Positions 1 to 13,600 are shown, counted from the first letter of the stretch. The stretch is 24,908 bases of DNA from Chth-196 sp044376515 (GCA_044376515.1 JBILKV010000370.1:1-24908), one strand, 5' to 3'. A program made the numbers and translations. Notes: generated by a model from the sequence alone, not told the origin.

Positions 1-1664
1 GCGGGGGCAACCTCGGTGGACACCGTCGCAGTTGCCGGGTCAAAGCGGCCCGAGAACTGGGCTCGGTTGGAGACCCGCACGGCAAAGGCAGCCGGGGTGG
101 AGCTGTTTTGATCCAGATCGGACGCCGAAACCGAAAGCGTCGCCTGCGTGCCGCCCGCAATGACGACGCCGTTTCTGAGCCATTGATAGGTGTAGGGGCG
201 GGTTCCCGTCGCGTTTACAGACAGCACGATGGTCTGGTTCGGATTCAGTGCCAGTCCCTGGGCCTCAAAGGCGATTGCGTCGACTTGTACGGGTTCGAAG
301 AGGGAGAGAACGGCCTCCTGCGAAGTCACCTTGGTGGAGGTGAAGTTCCCGGCGAAACCGCCCGAAACGATCTCCGCCCGGTAGCGGCCTGCGGTCTCGT
401 CACCCGCGCTCCTGACGGTAAGTTCCGGGCCGTTGGTTCCCACATAACGGTCGCCGTCTGTGATGGGCTGCCACGTTCCCACCACGGGCAGATAGTACCA
501 CTGGTAGGCGAGGTCGAAGCCTGCGACGTCCACCCTGAAGCTTGCCTGAGTGCCCGGGAGCAACTGGAGGCTGTCGGGCGCTTTGGCGATGTCGACCGAG
601 TAAACCGTGAGCGTGCCCGCCGCGACGGTCGATCCGTAGGTGCCTGCGGAAACCTCCACCTCGTAAAGCCCTGACTTGCCGGAGGACCCGCCGGTTGAAA
701 CATCGGCCAGGGCGGTGAGGGTGAGCACGGGAGCCGTCTCGCCGGCGAGGTTCAGCCCGTTCCGGCGCCATTGGTAGGTGACCGGAGCGTCCGAGGCCAC
801 AAGGGCCTTCCAGCCGACCTTGGTTCCTGCGGCAAGCGACAAGCCCGACGGCTCAAGACTTACCACGGGTTTTCCAACCAACACCCGGACCTCCGAGGAG
901 GTCACCGACTTGGAAGTCCCCGCCGAGGAGGCACTGGCCAGGAGCCGGTAAGTCCCGGCTTCAGCGGCCAATCCCTGCAGGTTCAGAGTGGCGGAGGTCG
1001 CACCGGTGAGGGAGGCGCCGTCCTTGAACCACTGGAAGGTGGCGGAGTTGATGAGGTACCCATCCAAAGATACCGGCACGCTCACCGGGTTTCCGGTGGT
1101 GTACAGCGCAGGAATGGGTTGGGTCAGAATCTGCACCCACTCGCGCACCCTCACTGTCGCAGGACGACTTTCCACGGTGCCGGCGAAGTTGGATACCGTG
1201 ACGGTGTAAGTGCTGCTTCCGGCGCTCAACGCCTTGCCCAGCTTGAGGGTGGAAGTGTTGGCCCCCTGCACGACAACCCCGTCCCGTTTCCAGACATACT
1301 CCGGATCGGGCACCGCGAGAGCCACGACAGAGAGTTCGAGGTCGTCGTCGATCTTCGCATCCAGCGGCGCGGGTTGTGTGGTGATGGAAGGCGCCAGACC
1401 GTAGACAAGGTCCACGCTCCGGCTCACGACTTTGCCCACCGTGTTGGAAACTTCCACCGCATAGGAACCCGCCAGAGAAGCCTGCATGGTGCCAAGGCTG
1501 AGCGTGGCCGCACTGCCTCCTCCCACCGCAACCCCGTCCTTGAACCATTTGTATTCCAACGTGGGCGATCCGCCGGCCTTGACTTCGATGTTCACCGGGG
1601 CGCCGGGCCTGATGATTCCACCCACCGGTTGCGCAAGAATCGACGGCGGAATTTCGGTTCCGAT
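1..1664 (-). repeat. Six tandem bacterial Ig-like domains, running off the window
   Basis: Six domains of about 85-100 residues have left ends near 1400, 1145, 876, 603, 297 and 1. Each has the strand with a single Trp: LEYKWFKDGVAV, PEYVWKRDGVVV, TFQWFKDGASL, TYQWRRNGLNL, LAYQWYYLPVV and YTYQWLRNGVVI. Each closes with a strand such as GSYAVEVSNTVG or GRYRAEIVSGG. The fourth and fifth have longer loops. The last ends at about SGRFDPATATVSTEV, so it is close to complete and the protein continues beyond position 1. Confidence 0.87.
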
Positions 1665-4600
1665 CACGAGGACCGCGGATTCCGCGCCTTGGAAGTTGGG
1701 GTCCTCGACCGTGGCCGTGACCAGATAACTGCCTGCGCGCCTGGGGAGAACCGATTGCCCGGAGTAGGTCACGATGCAGGTGAGACCGGCCGGTTGGGTG
1801 GTGTAGGTCAAGCCGTGTTGCTGGCCGTCGTAATCCACCGCAAGGGAGCCCGAGAGCACAACCGAAGCCGTTTTCTTGGCGATCACGATGGTACGTTGGA
1901 CAGCCTCCGCCGCGAGGAACCGCGCGTCCCCAGCCTGAGCGGCCTGGAGGACCACCTGTCCCGCGCCGTTGACTGTCAGGGTGTTTCCGGAAACCAGCGC
2001 CGGGCCGCTGAGCACCGAGTAGCTCACCGGCAGGTTCGAAGTGCTCGTCGCACCCAGCACCAGCGGAGGATCGAGGTAGACGCGACCGGGGATTTGATCA
2101 AACAGGATGGTCTGGCCGGCGCGACTCGCCGCGACGGTCCGGTCCACAACCGGGGCGCTCAAGAAGTTTTCATCCCCGGGCTGGGACGCCCGGACCACGA
2201 TGGTGCCACCCGCGGTGACGATCAAGGAGCCCGCCTCGATCACCGCGGGCCCGCTGACCACGCTGAAGGACACTGGCAACTTGGAACTAGAGCTTGCGAC
2301 GAGACTGACCGGCTGGTCCCCGAAGACCCTTTCGCCCACCGTGTTGAAGACGATCTCCTGCGCCTTCCTGGCGACCACGAAGGACCGCTCCACCGCCTGA
2401 GCCGCCAGATAGTTGACATCGCCCCCCTGAGACGCGCTCACCACGACGGTGCCCGCACCCAGAAGCGTGAACATCCCCTCGTCTGTGACCCTCGCAGGTC
2501 CACTCACCACCTGGAGCCGAACCGGGAGTCCGCTGGTGGCGCTGGGCTGGAGGACAAACGGCGCGTCCTCAAAGGTCCGGCCCGCAGGCTCCACGAAGAA
2601 AATAGTCTGCGGAGACTTCGCCACCGGAATGGTGAACAAGACCGAGCCAGCCTGGTAGTTCGCATTTGCCGCGACAGACCCGCCAAGGACGATCGTTCCC
2701 GCTCCGAGCAGGGTTACGCTGCCACCGGAGATCTGGCCCGGCCCGCTGAGGTAGGTAAAACTCACGGGCATTCCTGAGTCGGCCGTGCCCGAGATTTGGA
2801 AGGGGGTGTCACCAAAGGTCTTGGCAGAAAGCGAGCCCATTTGGATCACCGGTTGGGCCGGGGTCACCACAAGGGTCTTGAGGACCTCGGGCGCCGCGAG
2901 GAAATCGGCATTCCCCGACTGGGTCGCCTTCAGGACGAGTGTGCCGGCGCCGAGGAGGCGCAGGGTACCGCCTTCGAGCGTTCCGGGCCCGCTCAGGAGG
3001 GAAAAGCCCACGGGCAACCCGGAGGTGGCAACCGCGTTGAGGGCGAAAGGAACCGGATCGAAATCCCGCGTGGGCGGCAGCGCAAAGTCGGTCTGCTGGA
3101 ACCGGCGCGTCATGGCCAGAGTGCGGACGATGGGTTCGGCTGCCGCGTAAGCCGGGTTGCCGGGCTGGGTGGCCTGAATCGACACCGTGCCGGTTCCCGA
3201 GAAGACGAGCGTCCCGCCGGTCACGGTGGCCGGGCCGCTGAGCCTGGTCCACGTCACCGGCAGACCGGAGGAGGCCACGCCGAGAAGCTGGGTCGAGCCG
3301 TCGGCAAGCACCCGATCCGAGGAGAGTTCGGCAACGTCGAGCACCTGCAACCCGAAGGTGGTGAACGCAACCGACGTCGGGCCGGCGGAAACCGAGGTCA
3401 CACCGCCCGCGATCCGCACGGGGAAAGACTGGTTGATCGTGCTCCCGTCCCCAAGCTGCCCAACGGTGTTCAGGCCAGCCCCATACAGGACGCCGTCGCG
3501 GTCGACAAAGAAGGTGGAGTTGCCCGCAGCGGCGACAGAGGCCCCGGTCAAGCCGAGTGTAGCGCCGAGCCGCACGGCGGCCGGGCGGTCCGTGGTGGTG
3601 CCGTCGCCGAGTTGACCGGCCGCATTCGAGCCCGCCGCCCAGAGTTGTCCCGCCACGGTGGTCCAGACCATATGCTGTGCCCCGGCCGCGACGCCCGCCA
3701 CGGAGGAGGCCACCTGCACTGGAGCGAGCACACTGCCGGTGACGCTTCCCGTGCCGAACTGTCCGGAGGCGTTGGAGCCGACCATCCAAAGGGTTCCGTC
3801 GGTCTTAAGGAAAGCGCTCGTAGCGGCGCCCGCCGCAACCGCCTTCGCTCCGGCAAAGACATGGACCGGGCTGAGGCGGTTGGTGGTGGTGCCGTCTCCC
3901 AGCTGGCCGCTGGCATTCGCACCCACGGCCCACACCGTGCCGTCCACCTTCACAAAGAGGGTGAAGTTGTCGGACGGCCCGGCGCTCTTGGAAACGGCCA
4001 ACACGTTGGAGGCAATCCGGACCGGCGTGGAACGGCTGAGGGTGGTGCCGTCACCGAGCTGACCGGCGGAGTTCAGGCCCATCGCCCAGAGCGAGCCGTC
4101 GGTCTTGATGAAGTGGGAGGAGCGGTCCGCGCCCGCAGCGGCGTAGACCACATCCGAGGTGATCCAGACCGGTGCGCTGCGGTTGATGGTCGTGCCATCG
4201 CCGAGCTGGCCGGCGGAATTATCGCCAACTCCCCAGAGGGAGCCGTCGCGACTGACGAAGAGGGAGTGGAAGCGGCCGGCGGAGCTCTGCAGCACAGTCG
4301 CCGAATCGCCGAGCGAGACCGCTTGCACATCCGACTGGATCTGGGCGATTTCCTGGGCACTGAGCGCACGGGAATACACCCGCACCTCGTCCATCGCTCC
4401 ATTGAAGAACCTCGTGTTGTCGCGCAGATCCTTGCCCAGCACGAAGTCGGTGGCGGTATGGGACAGCGCCGCACCGGTGGCCGTCCCGGCGTGCTGCCCG
4501 TTGACGTAGTAGGTGCCGGCGGCCCCGTTCCTGACGAAGGCCACGTGTGTCCAAGTGCCCGTGTTCACGGCGACGGCGGACGGGGTGTTGTTGAAACCGA

Positions 4601-7600
4601 AGCCGCCGTTGTAATCCCAGTAGCTGAGGCGGCCGTCCGCATCCACCCGGAGTGTCTGCTGCCCTTCGGTGTTGCTGGCACTGCGGCCCAGCGAAAAGAG
4701 GGTCCCGTCGACGCCGGTCGTCCGGATCCACGCAGAGAACGTCAGCGCACTGTCTGGCGCTGCGGTGAGGGCTTCTCTGTGCACGAAGCTGGAAACGCCG
4801 TCGAACCCGAACGCTGCGTTGGGGAGCCCCTCGCGACTGGTCAGCAGGGAGACAACCCTCTGACTCAAGCAGCTCGCGGGAACCACCTCGTTGGGCTGCG
4901 ATTCGCTCTGCCAGAAGAACTGGCAGGTGGCGCCGCCCGCATCCTCGAAAAATTCAATCTTCAGGTCGTATTCCCTGCCGGCGACAAGGTTGATTGAACC
5001 GGAGTCGATTGTGGGGCCGTGGATCGTCCAATTGTTGATGATCAACTGGTTGTCCACCCACACCCGGATGCCGTCATCGGTGTTGGTGCTGAAGGTGTAC
5101 CGCTCGGAATAACGCGGGGTGACTGTGCCGGTCCAGCGGACCGAGTAGTGGTCCGCCGAAACACCACCTCCCGGGGAGGCTACGCCCCAGTCGAAGTTCA
5201 CAGTCGTATCGGTGCGGCTCATCACGGGCACGCCGAAGTCGACCCCGCTGAAATACTCTGCCTTCAAACCAGACTTGAGAGTCGGGAGGTGCCGCGCGTT
5301 GCCCGAGAAATCCTCGCCGTTGCCGTTGAACCGGTACCCCGCCAACAAGGAGGGGTCTGGATAGCGCACCAGCATTTTGGGAGTGCTCCGGTCGAGGGTC
5401 GTGCCGTCGCCCAGTTGCGAGGACGTGTTTGAACCCGAGAGGTACAGCTGCCTGCCAACGGTTTCGCGGACGGCGACCTGCGCGGTGTCGGAGCTGGCGG
5501 TGTCGAAGGGACTCGTCAACTGCACGCGGTAGGTGCCCGGGTTGTGCTGGGGATCGACCTGCAGCGTAGGTGCGGTCGCACCACTGATTGCCAGTCCGTT
5601 GAGGTACCACTGGTAGGCAAGGTTGTACCCGGTGGCGAACACGCTGAGCACGGGGTTTTGACCGGGCAGCACCAAAGCGGAGGCCACGTTGGACTGGATG
5701 GCAGTCCACGACGCGGCTTCGCCAAGGAAGGCCGAGTAGTTCCAACCCGCAGACATCCCGCGGCCGTCCGCGACAAGGATCGCAAAGTTCCGGCTGGAGA
5801 CGGTCCCGTCCCCGAGGGCGCCGGAACTGTTGTAGCCGCACCCGAAGATTGCACCATCACTGCGGCGCACCAGTGTGGTGGCGTTTGAGGCGGAGACCGC
5901 CGTTGCGTCAGCGACCAACTGGCCGGGGGCGAGAGCGACCCGTGCAAAGGCGGTGCGCGACACGGTGGTTCCGTCGCCAAGCTGCCCGTGGAGGTTGCTG
6001 CCGGCGGCCCACACGGAGCCGTCGGTCTTGACGAAGACGAGGTGCTGCCACCCCACCGAGACCTGTGTCACGCCCGTTGCGACCTGAAGCGGCGCGTTGA
6101 CGCTAACGGTGGAACCGTTCCCGAACTGGCCGTCGCCGTTGGAGCCTGTCACCCAAAGCGATCCGTCGGTTTTGACGAATGCCGAGGTCAGGGCTCCGGC
6201 GGAGAAGGAGGCGACCCCGGAGGCGATGAACACGGGTGCCCTGCGGTCGGTGTTGGTGCCGTCACCGAGCTGGCCGCTACCGTTTCCACCCATCCCCCAG
6301 AGCGTGCCGTCGGCCTTGAGGAAAAGCGCAAAAGGCTGGTGGGTGGAGGAGACTTTTCCAGCATCGACGGCAACCACGTTGTCCGCGATCCACGCCGGGC
6401 GCAGACGCTGGTTGCTGGTGCCGTCACCGAGTTGGCCGAGATGGTTGGAACCCATGCCCCAGAGGGAGCCGTCGGTCTTGACGAAGTAGGAGGACCCTTG
6501 TCCGCCGGTCAGATTCGACGCACTTGCCGCAGCCGACGCCACCGCGGAGGCCACAAAGACGGGGCGGTTGCGAGAGGTGGTGGTGCCGTCACCGAGAGCG
6601 CCGTTCTGGTTGGAACCCATCCCGTAGAGGGTGTTGCCAACGGTCACAAAGAGGGTGTGCGCCCCGCCGGCCGACACCTGCAGCACGTTGGCGAGATTCT
6701 GGTTGGCCGGAGCGGCAGCTGCGCCGAACAACTGCGCAACCTCGAGCGCAGCCAGATTGGTGTCATAGAGGCGGACGTCGTCGAGCAATCCCTCAAAGAA
6801 GGCGTCGTTGTCGCGAACGTTTTTGCCGAGCGTGAAGCGCGCCGCGCCGTAGGAGACGTCGACCCCGGAGGAAGCCGTGCCGGCGGGCACGCCATCCACG
6901 AAGAACAACCCGTTCAAGCCGTCCTTCACAAAGGCGACGTGGTGCCACTGCTCGTCGTTGACCTTCGCCGTGGAAGCCGCGTCAAAGCCTGGGGCGGAAC
7001 CCCAGTCGGAGAAGGCCAGATTGCCCTCCGCATTGATGAAGAGCTGGAAGGAGTTGGAGACCGAGACGTCGGTCCGGTTGAGAGAGGCAATGACCGCTCC
7101 AGACTTGGCGGTCTTGATCCAAGCGGCGAGGGTCAGTTTCGAATTGGGTGCCGAAGTCAGCAGGGGCACATTGAGGAAGGCAGCCGAACCGCCATCCAAA
7201 AGATACATTCCGTTTTGCTCGCCGCCGGGACCGGGCGCAACCGTGTAGGCGGCGCCGGATGCGGACGTGAGGTGGTTTCCATTCCCGGAGAAATCGGCGG
7301 CTCCTCCGGAGAAGGAATAGCCCGCCAAAACGGGAACGGAGTGCCGCTGCACGTAGGAAGGAGTCGTCCGGTCCGCATTGGAGCCGTTGCCCAACTGGCC
7401 GAATTGATTGGAGCCCGACAACCAGAGGCGTGTGGCGACCGCAGCGGAGAGCGGCGGTGCGACGCCGACGGTGCGGGAAGCGGTTGTACCGAATTCGGAA
7501 GAGACCTCGACGCGGTAGAACGCCGGGGCGTCGCTCGAAACGACAGTGAGGCTGCTGAGGGTTCCACCAGCGATGGGCGTACCGCCCTTAAACCACTGGT

Positions 7601-10600
7601 AGGAGAGCGTCCCCGGGCCGGCGGCATTGACGTTGAGTTCGGCTTGGGCGCCGGGCTCAACGAAGCGCGTGAGCGGTTGGGAGAGGATGGCGGGTGCCGG
7701 ATTGGCCTCGATGATGATCGCAGCCAGGCTGCCGCGGCTTGGGCCGGCCGCGGGCTGGCCTTCGATGGTCAGGGTGCCGCCGCTCATCCCGGTCACACGC
7801 CAGAAGTTGCCTCGGATGCCACGCTGCACATCGATCTGGGTCCACTGCTGGCCGGAGGCCTCCCAAGAACCGAAAGCGGGCGCCTGACGCGGCGAGGTCC
7901 CTCCGAACACCCACGTTCCGTTCACGCGGAAGTCGAGGGTGTCGTAGGGGTTCATCGAATGGTCACTGGCGACGATCCCGTAGACGTTGTAATTCGGATA
8001 GGGGATGTTGCTGACGGTGACCGAGTTGCCCCCACCGTCATCGAGGTACCCGTACAACAGGCGCCCGTTCTGGGTGGTTGTCGCCCCACCACTCCGCCAA
8101 GTGGTGCTGGAATTCCAGTTTAGCCGGAGCGGAGAGGTAAAGCCCGTGTGGTCAAGCAACCCGTCGCGGACGCCCGAGGCAGCGCCGGCGCCGGTGACAT
8201 TCCATAAGCGCGTGCCCAGCGGGCCCTTGGGCGTGACCGTGTCGAGGGTGTCGAGGGCGCTGTCGGCGAAGTGGACCGACAGCGTGCGGGGTACGTCCCG
8301 GACGTCGAGCACCAGCGGGGCATTGACCGTGCCTCCGGCGTTCACCACGCCGAGGGTGATGGTTTGCGTCCCGGCGGCCGCAAGGGAACCACTGATCAAA
8401 CCGGTCGTACTGTTAAGGCTCAGCCCGGGAGGCAACCCGGCGGCTGTGAAGGACATCGGTTCCTCCGTGGCATTGATCTGGTAGTTGAAAACACCCCACG
8501 CGCCGGCAGTCGCCTCCAGCGGACTGGTAATGACTGCTTTCGGCCCTCCGACCGCGCCGTTGGCCCACTTGATCCGGAACTCAGGGGTCAGGTTAACGAC
8601 GGTGCCCGTGATGGTGTTGGACAGAAGCGTGGGTTCGGGGATCGAGAAGGCCACGGTGGCTCCCGGAGAGGCTGTGATCGAGCCCGTGCCCGGCAACACG
8701 CCCAAAGCGAAACGGGCGGTACCTGCCTGTACGAGCAGGCTCCCCGTGGTTGCAAGACTGCCTGTGAAGGCGAGCGACCCGGTACCGGCCTTCACGATGC
8801 GCCCCGGGCCGGAGATCACGTTGGCGAGGGCGACATCCTGTTCGGCTGAGACGAGAAGGGTCGCGCCCTCCGCCACAAACACCGGCCCCGTGCCAAGGTT
8901 GTCAAAGGCGGTGACGAGCAGCGATCCAGCGTTGATGACGGTGCCGCCGGTGTAGGAGTTGGAGCCGGAGAGGTCCACGGTGTTGCTGTCGTTCTTCAGC
9001 AGCACGGCGGAACCGCCAAGCGCATTGGCAAGCACGTAGTCCTTGTGGCCGAGAACGGCGTCCGGCCCTGCGGCGGCGCTGGCGGCAATCGCGACGGCAT
9101 CGAGCGGTTTGCTCCACATCCGAAGCTCGGAATAAGTGGCGGCTGAGGTGACGTCGCCGGAGTAGTGGGAGCGACCAAGCCAGAACACGTTGTCCGGAAT
9201 CTGGGCGAGGGTCCGGCCGGTCTCCGAGAACTGAGCGAGGAACACACCGTCCCGGTACCAGCGCACGGTCGAGGTCGAAGAATCCCAAACCACGGCAAAG
9301 TGGTAGGTGCGTCCCAATGTCGTTTGCACCGGAGAGACGGGCGGGACGTTTCCGCTCTTAGCCGTGTCGCAGATGATGGGGTTGGTGATGTCGGTTCCGG
9401 TGGCGAAGGCCGTGAGGAAGGAGGTTTCCGGGCTCGCTCCGTCACCGAACTCAAGGATCCGAGACCAAGACTGGACGGCGTCGAGGGAAGCCCAGACTTC
9501 GAGGGTGAAATCCGCCAGTCCATCCAACAGGTTGGCCGGCATATTGACGTAGCTGGCGGTGTTGCGCGCCCCACCGAGCAGCCTTAGCCCGCCTGCACCA
9601 AACGAGGCGTTGGAGGATCCGGAGGGCGTTACAACGGCACCGTGTGCAGAACCCACTGAATCCGCGATGACGGTGCCGGCGATCTCGTTGAACGACCAGC
9701 GATGCAGAAGGCCGGCCGGATTCGCCGGCATAGCATCCAGCGCAACGGTGGTTCCCGAACCGGTTTCCACCCGGCCTGCACCCGCCGCGTTCCCACCCTT
9801 GAGGCGCAGGGTACCCGCGTTGAGGTTGAGCGATGAAAAGTCACTGCTTCCCGACAGGATCAGGGACCCGGGACCCGTCTTCGAGAGGGTGGCTTCGCCG
9901 GAGATGGCGCCCCCGACCTCAAGCGTCGCGGCGCTCACTTCGAGGGCGACATTGTCAGCAAGTTGGACGCGGCCCGTCCCAAGGTTGAGGTCAGCCGAGC
10001 CAAGGAACCCGAAGTCGCCCGTCCAATGCTGCGCCAGTGCGCCCGGGATGGTCAGGGCAGCGCCGGACTCGTTATCGAGATAACCACCCGCCAGAGTGAG
10101 GGTTCCGGACCCAAGTGCGGAGGGGTGGGCAATCAACAAGGTCCCCGCGGCCAAGGTTGTACCGCCGGAATAGGTGTTTGCCGCGGCGAGGGTCCAGGTG
10201 CCTGTCCCTTGTTTAAGAAGAGAGGTTTTGTGAATTGCACTGTGGTCGGAAACGACGCCGTCGAGACGGGCCACACCGGCGGTCGACCCCCGCAGCGTCA
10301 GGGTCTTGGAGCCCGCTCCGGTGGCAGTGACATTTCCGGAGAGCAAGAGCAGCCCTGTGCCGGAGTGGTCGAGCACGCCGCCGCCGGTGGTGCCGGCCAG
10401 GTTGATCACACGATCGGAAGTCTGTGCGGTGCCGGTGAGCAAGAGCGTTCCGGTCACGTTGAGAGTGCCGAGGTCGATAGTGCCGTTTGCAACCGAGGTT
10501 GGGGCACCGAGCGAACTGACCGCTGCTCCGCCGATGATGCGGTTGAGCGTGCTCACGCCGAGGGTGCCGCTTTGGATCCAAGTCCTGCCGGTAAAGCTGC

Positions 10601-13600
10601 TGGGATTAGATACGATGATCTGGCCCGCACCCACCTTCGTCAGGGTGGAAGCCCCGCTCAGAGCGGAATCGAATCCGCCCGAGAAACCATCGAGCCCAAG
10701 CACCGCATTTGCGCCGACTCCGTACACCACAGAGCCCAACCCGCTCACTGGCGGTGTAAACGCGCCGTTCAGCAGCGTCAATGTCGCGCCCTCGGAGACG
10801 TTCACGGCCACGCCGCCGGGCAGCGCGCCCGGGCCGCTGAGCACGAGGGTGCCGGCTCGCACATTCAACGGCCCGGTAAGATTATTGAGGCCCGTCAAGA
10901 CGAGCAAGCCGGGGCCATCCTTCGATAGCACGAAGTTCCCTGAAAGATTGCCGACCGTCAGCGCGCCGGCGGCAACGTTTACCGTCGAATGACTCGAGAG
11001 CGACGTGATTCCCGCACTCATATCGAGGGTGTGGGAACCCGCGAAAGTGAAGTCACCCGCCCAGACCTTCGTCAGGTTCGGGAGCGCAAGGGGGGCATTC
11101 ACATCGAGCGTCGTTCCTGAAACCAACGTCAAGGTGCCGGTGCCGAGTGCACCGGGATTGCCCAACACGAGGGTCCCGGCCGCAAGCGTGGTGCCGCCGG
11201 AGTAACTGTTGGCCGCAGAAAGAATCCACGTCCCGGTGCCCTGCTTGAGCAGGGCTGTTGCGCCGCTGCCACTGTTCACAATGACGCCCGCCATCTCCCC
11301 GGTGCCCCCAGTGGAACCCTGCAGCGTTAAAGTCTTTGCACCCAGCCCCGAGGCGGTGACACCGCCGGTGAAAACGAGAGCGCCCGTGCCGGATTGGTCG
11401 AGCACGCCACCGCCCGCGAGGCCGCCGGCCCATCCGGAACCCGGTGTCGCGACGGAAAAATTGTCGATGCTGTGTTTATTGTTCTGTCCGCCGGAGCGGG
11501 CGGCGAAGCCAAAGCGCCAGGTGGCCTTGTCGGTCGTGGCGTAGGCGGCCCCCAAACTCACGTCGATCACATTAACGCCTCCAACGGTCACAGTGAGTTG
11601 GTTGGAAGCGCTCACGGCCACCATCACTTTGCGATAATCCGTTCCGAAGAGCGTGACATAACCCGTCTGCAATGTGGCGCCGTTCAGTTTCGCCTCCACC
11701 CTTTGGCTGCCAAATTCAATCAGGGAGATCACCAGACCGGTCGAGGTCATGCCGGTTTCGATTCCCGTAGCCGTGGGAATGAAGCCGTAGTTAAAGCTCG
11801 TGCCATCCGCGCCGGAGCCGCCCGTGGTGGTGTCCGCCGCACGGTAGTCAAACTGGGCGGTGAATACTGTCGGCGGAGAGGGCAGGGCATCAAACAACAG
11901 GTACCCCGTCGTGCCGTTAATGGCAGGCGTCAACACACACTCGCCGTTTGAGATAGACGCATTCCCGGAGACGGCGGCACCGGCGGGTGTCGTGGAGAAG
12001 TCCGCAGAAATATAACTGGTCATGGGCTGCCCGCCCGCGAGGTTGAGCACGCGGTCGGTGGTCTGAGCGGACCCGGTGAGCAGCAGGGTGCCCGTGGCAT
12101 TGAGGCTGCCGAGATCGATGGCGCCGTTGGCTGCCGTGGTCGGTGCACCCAGCGAACTCGCTGCGGTTCCGCCGGCCACGCGGTTGAGAGTCGTCACCCC
12201 GAGGGTGCCGCGCTGGATCCACGTCTTGCCGGTGAAGGAACCAGCGTTCAGCAGCGCGATGGTGCCGGTGCCGATCTTTGTGACAGAGGAGGAGCCGGTA
12301 AGGATGACGCTTGAACTGTCTGAAACGTCGTCTGCTCCCAACACCGCGTTGGCACCGGGCCCATAAGCGAGGGACCCGGCTCCCATCACCGTAGGCGTTG
12401 TCGCCCCGTTTTGCAGGAGCAAAGTCGCACCGGAGGCCAGATTGACCGTGACTCCTGAGGGAAGCGCGTTTGGTCCGTTGATGATCAGGGTGCCGGCATC
12501 GAGACCCAAGGGGCCCGAGAAGTTGTTGGTTCCCGAAAGGACGAGTGTGCCGGCGCCGCTCTTGCCTAGGAGGAAACCGCCGGAAATGTTGGCGGCGGTG
12601 AGCGTGCCAGCGGCAACCCGCACCGTCGCGTTGGCGGTGAGAGACACGGGACCCGCACTCAAATCAAGAGCATTGGAGCCAAGGAAGGAAAAGCTGCCAC
12701 CCCAGACGTGGGCGGCCGCGTTCAGCGTAACCGCGGTGCTCGCATCCAAGGTGGTGCCATCGGCGATGGTGAACGTTCCCTTGCCGAGTGCGCTGTTGTT
12801 GCCGAGAACCAGCGTGCCTTGGGATAAAGTGGAAGCGCCGAAGCTGTTTGTGCCGGTCAGGACCACCGTACCCTCCGTCGTTTTGTTCAGCCCAAAAGAC
12901 CGGATTCCACTCGTCGCGAGGGTTGAAATTTCGGACGCAGAAAGGGTCCGCTGCCAGAAACTGACTTCGTCGATGTTTCCGATAAAATACCCTCCGGGGA
13001 AGCCGGCTAATGATTGCCCAATCGTGAACGGCCACGTGCCGTTCCCGCTCGCAACCGAGGGTTCCGATGCCCCCGCAAAGCTACCCGTTTTTTCCAGAAC
13101 ACCATTGATGTAAAGGCTCAGGGTGTTGCTCCCGGAAACGCCGGTCAGTGCGACGTGCACCCAGTTGCCCGTCCGCACCACGCTGTTGGAAACAACGGCA
13201 CCGATGCCATAGATGTCATAGACGACCTGTCCGGCGGAGTTGACATAAAGGACCGGGGTTGAGCCGCCAGTTCCGGCGGATTTCCCAAGAATGACGCGGG
13301 TAGCCGTGTCGGTAAACCCGGTCCGAATCCACACACTCACCGTAAAGGCGGTGGAGGCGTTCATGTTGAGATCTCCACCGGCCAAGGTCACCCGCGTCGA
13401 CCCGTTGAAATAGGCACCAGACACACCCGCCCCAACCCCAACCGGCACGGTCGATGCAAAAGACCCGGTCCCCACCCATGTTCCGGAATGCGTTCCAACC
13501 GACGAACCGTCGTTCAAGTTCCCCTCGAAACTCAGTCGGGCTTTCAAATCGGTTTCCAAGGCGGACTGTCCGGAAAGGATCGCACCCACCAAACCGCTCT

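Noticed and set aside
771..2777. Plus-strand open frame of 668 codons
   Set aside because: It is the exact codon-register antisense of the SGLPV, MBG and Ig region. Its translation is Arg/His/Gly-rich with no recognisable domain, whereas the opposite strand encodes well-defined Ig-like domains.
2809..3789. Minus-strand open frame of 326 codons
   Set aside because: It is out of phase with the giant frame and lies wholly within RCC1 propeller B and the SGLPV repeats. The translation is Arg/Gly-rich with no known motif.
2796..4997. Plus-strand open frame of 733 codons
   Set aside because: It lies opposite RCC1 propeller B and LamG 5 in codon register. The translation is highly charged with no motif, and the minus strand has clear RCC1 signatures.
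5988..8123. Plus-strand open frame of 711 codons
   Set aside because: It is the antisense shadow of RCC1 propeller A, LamG 4 and the domain upstream, in the same codon register. No family resemblance was seen.
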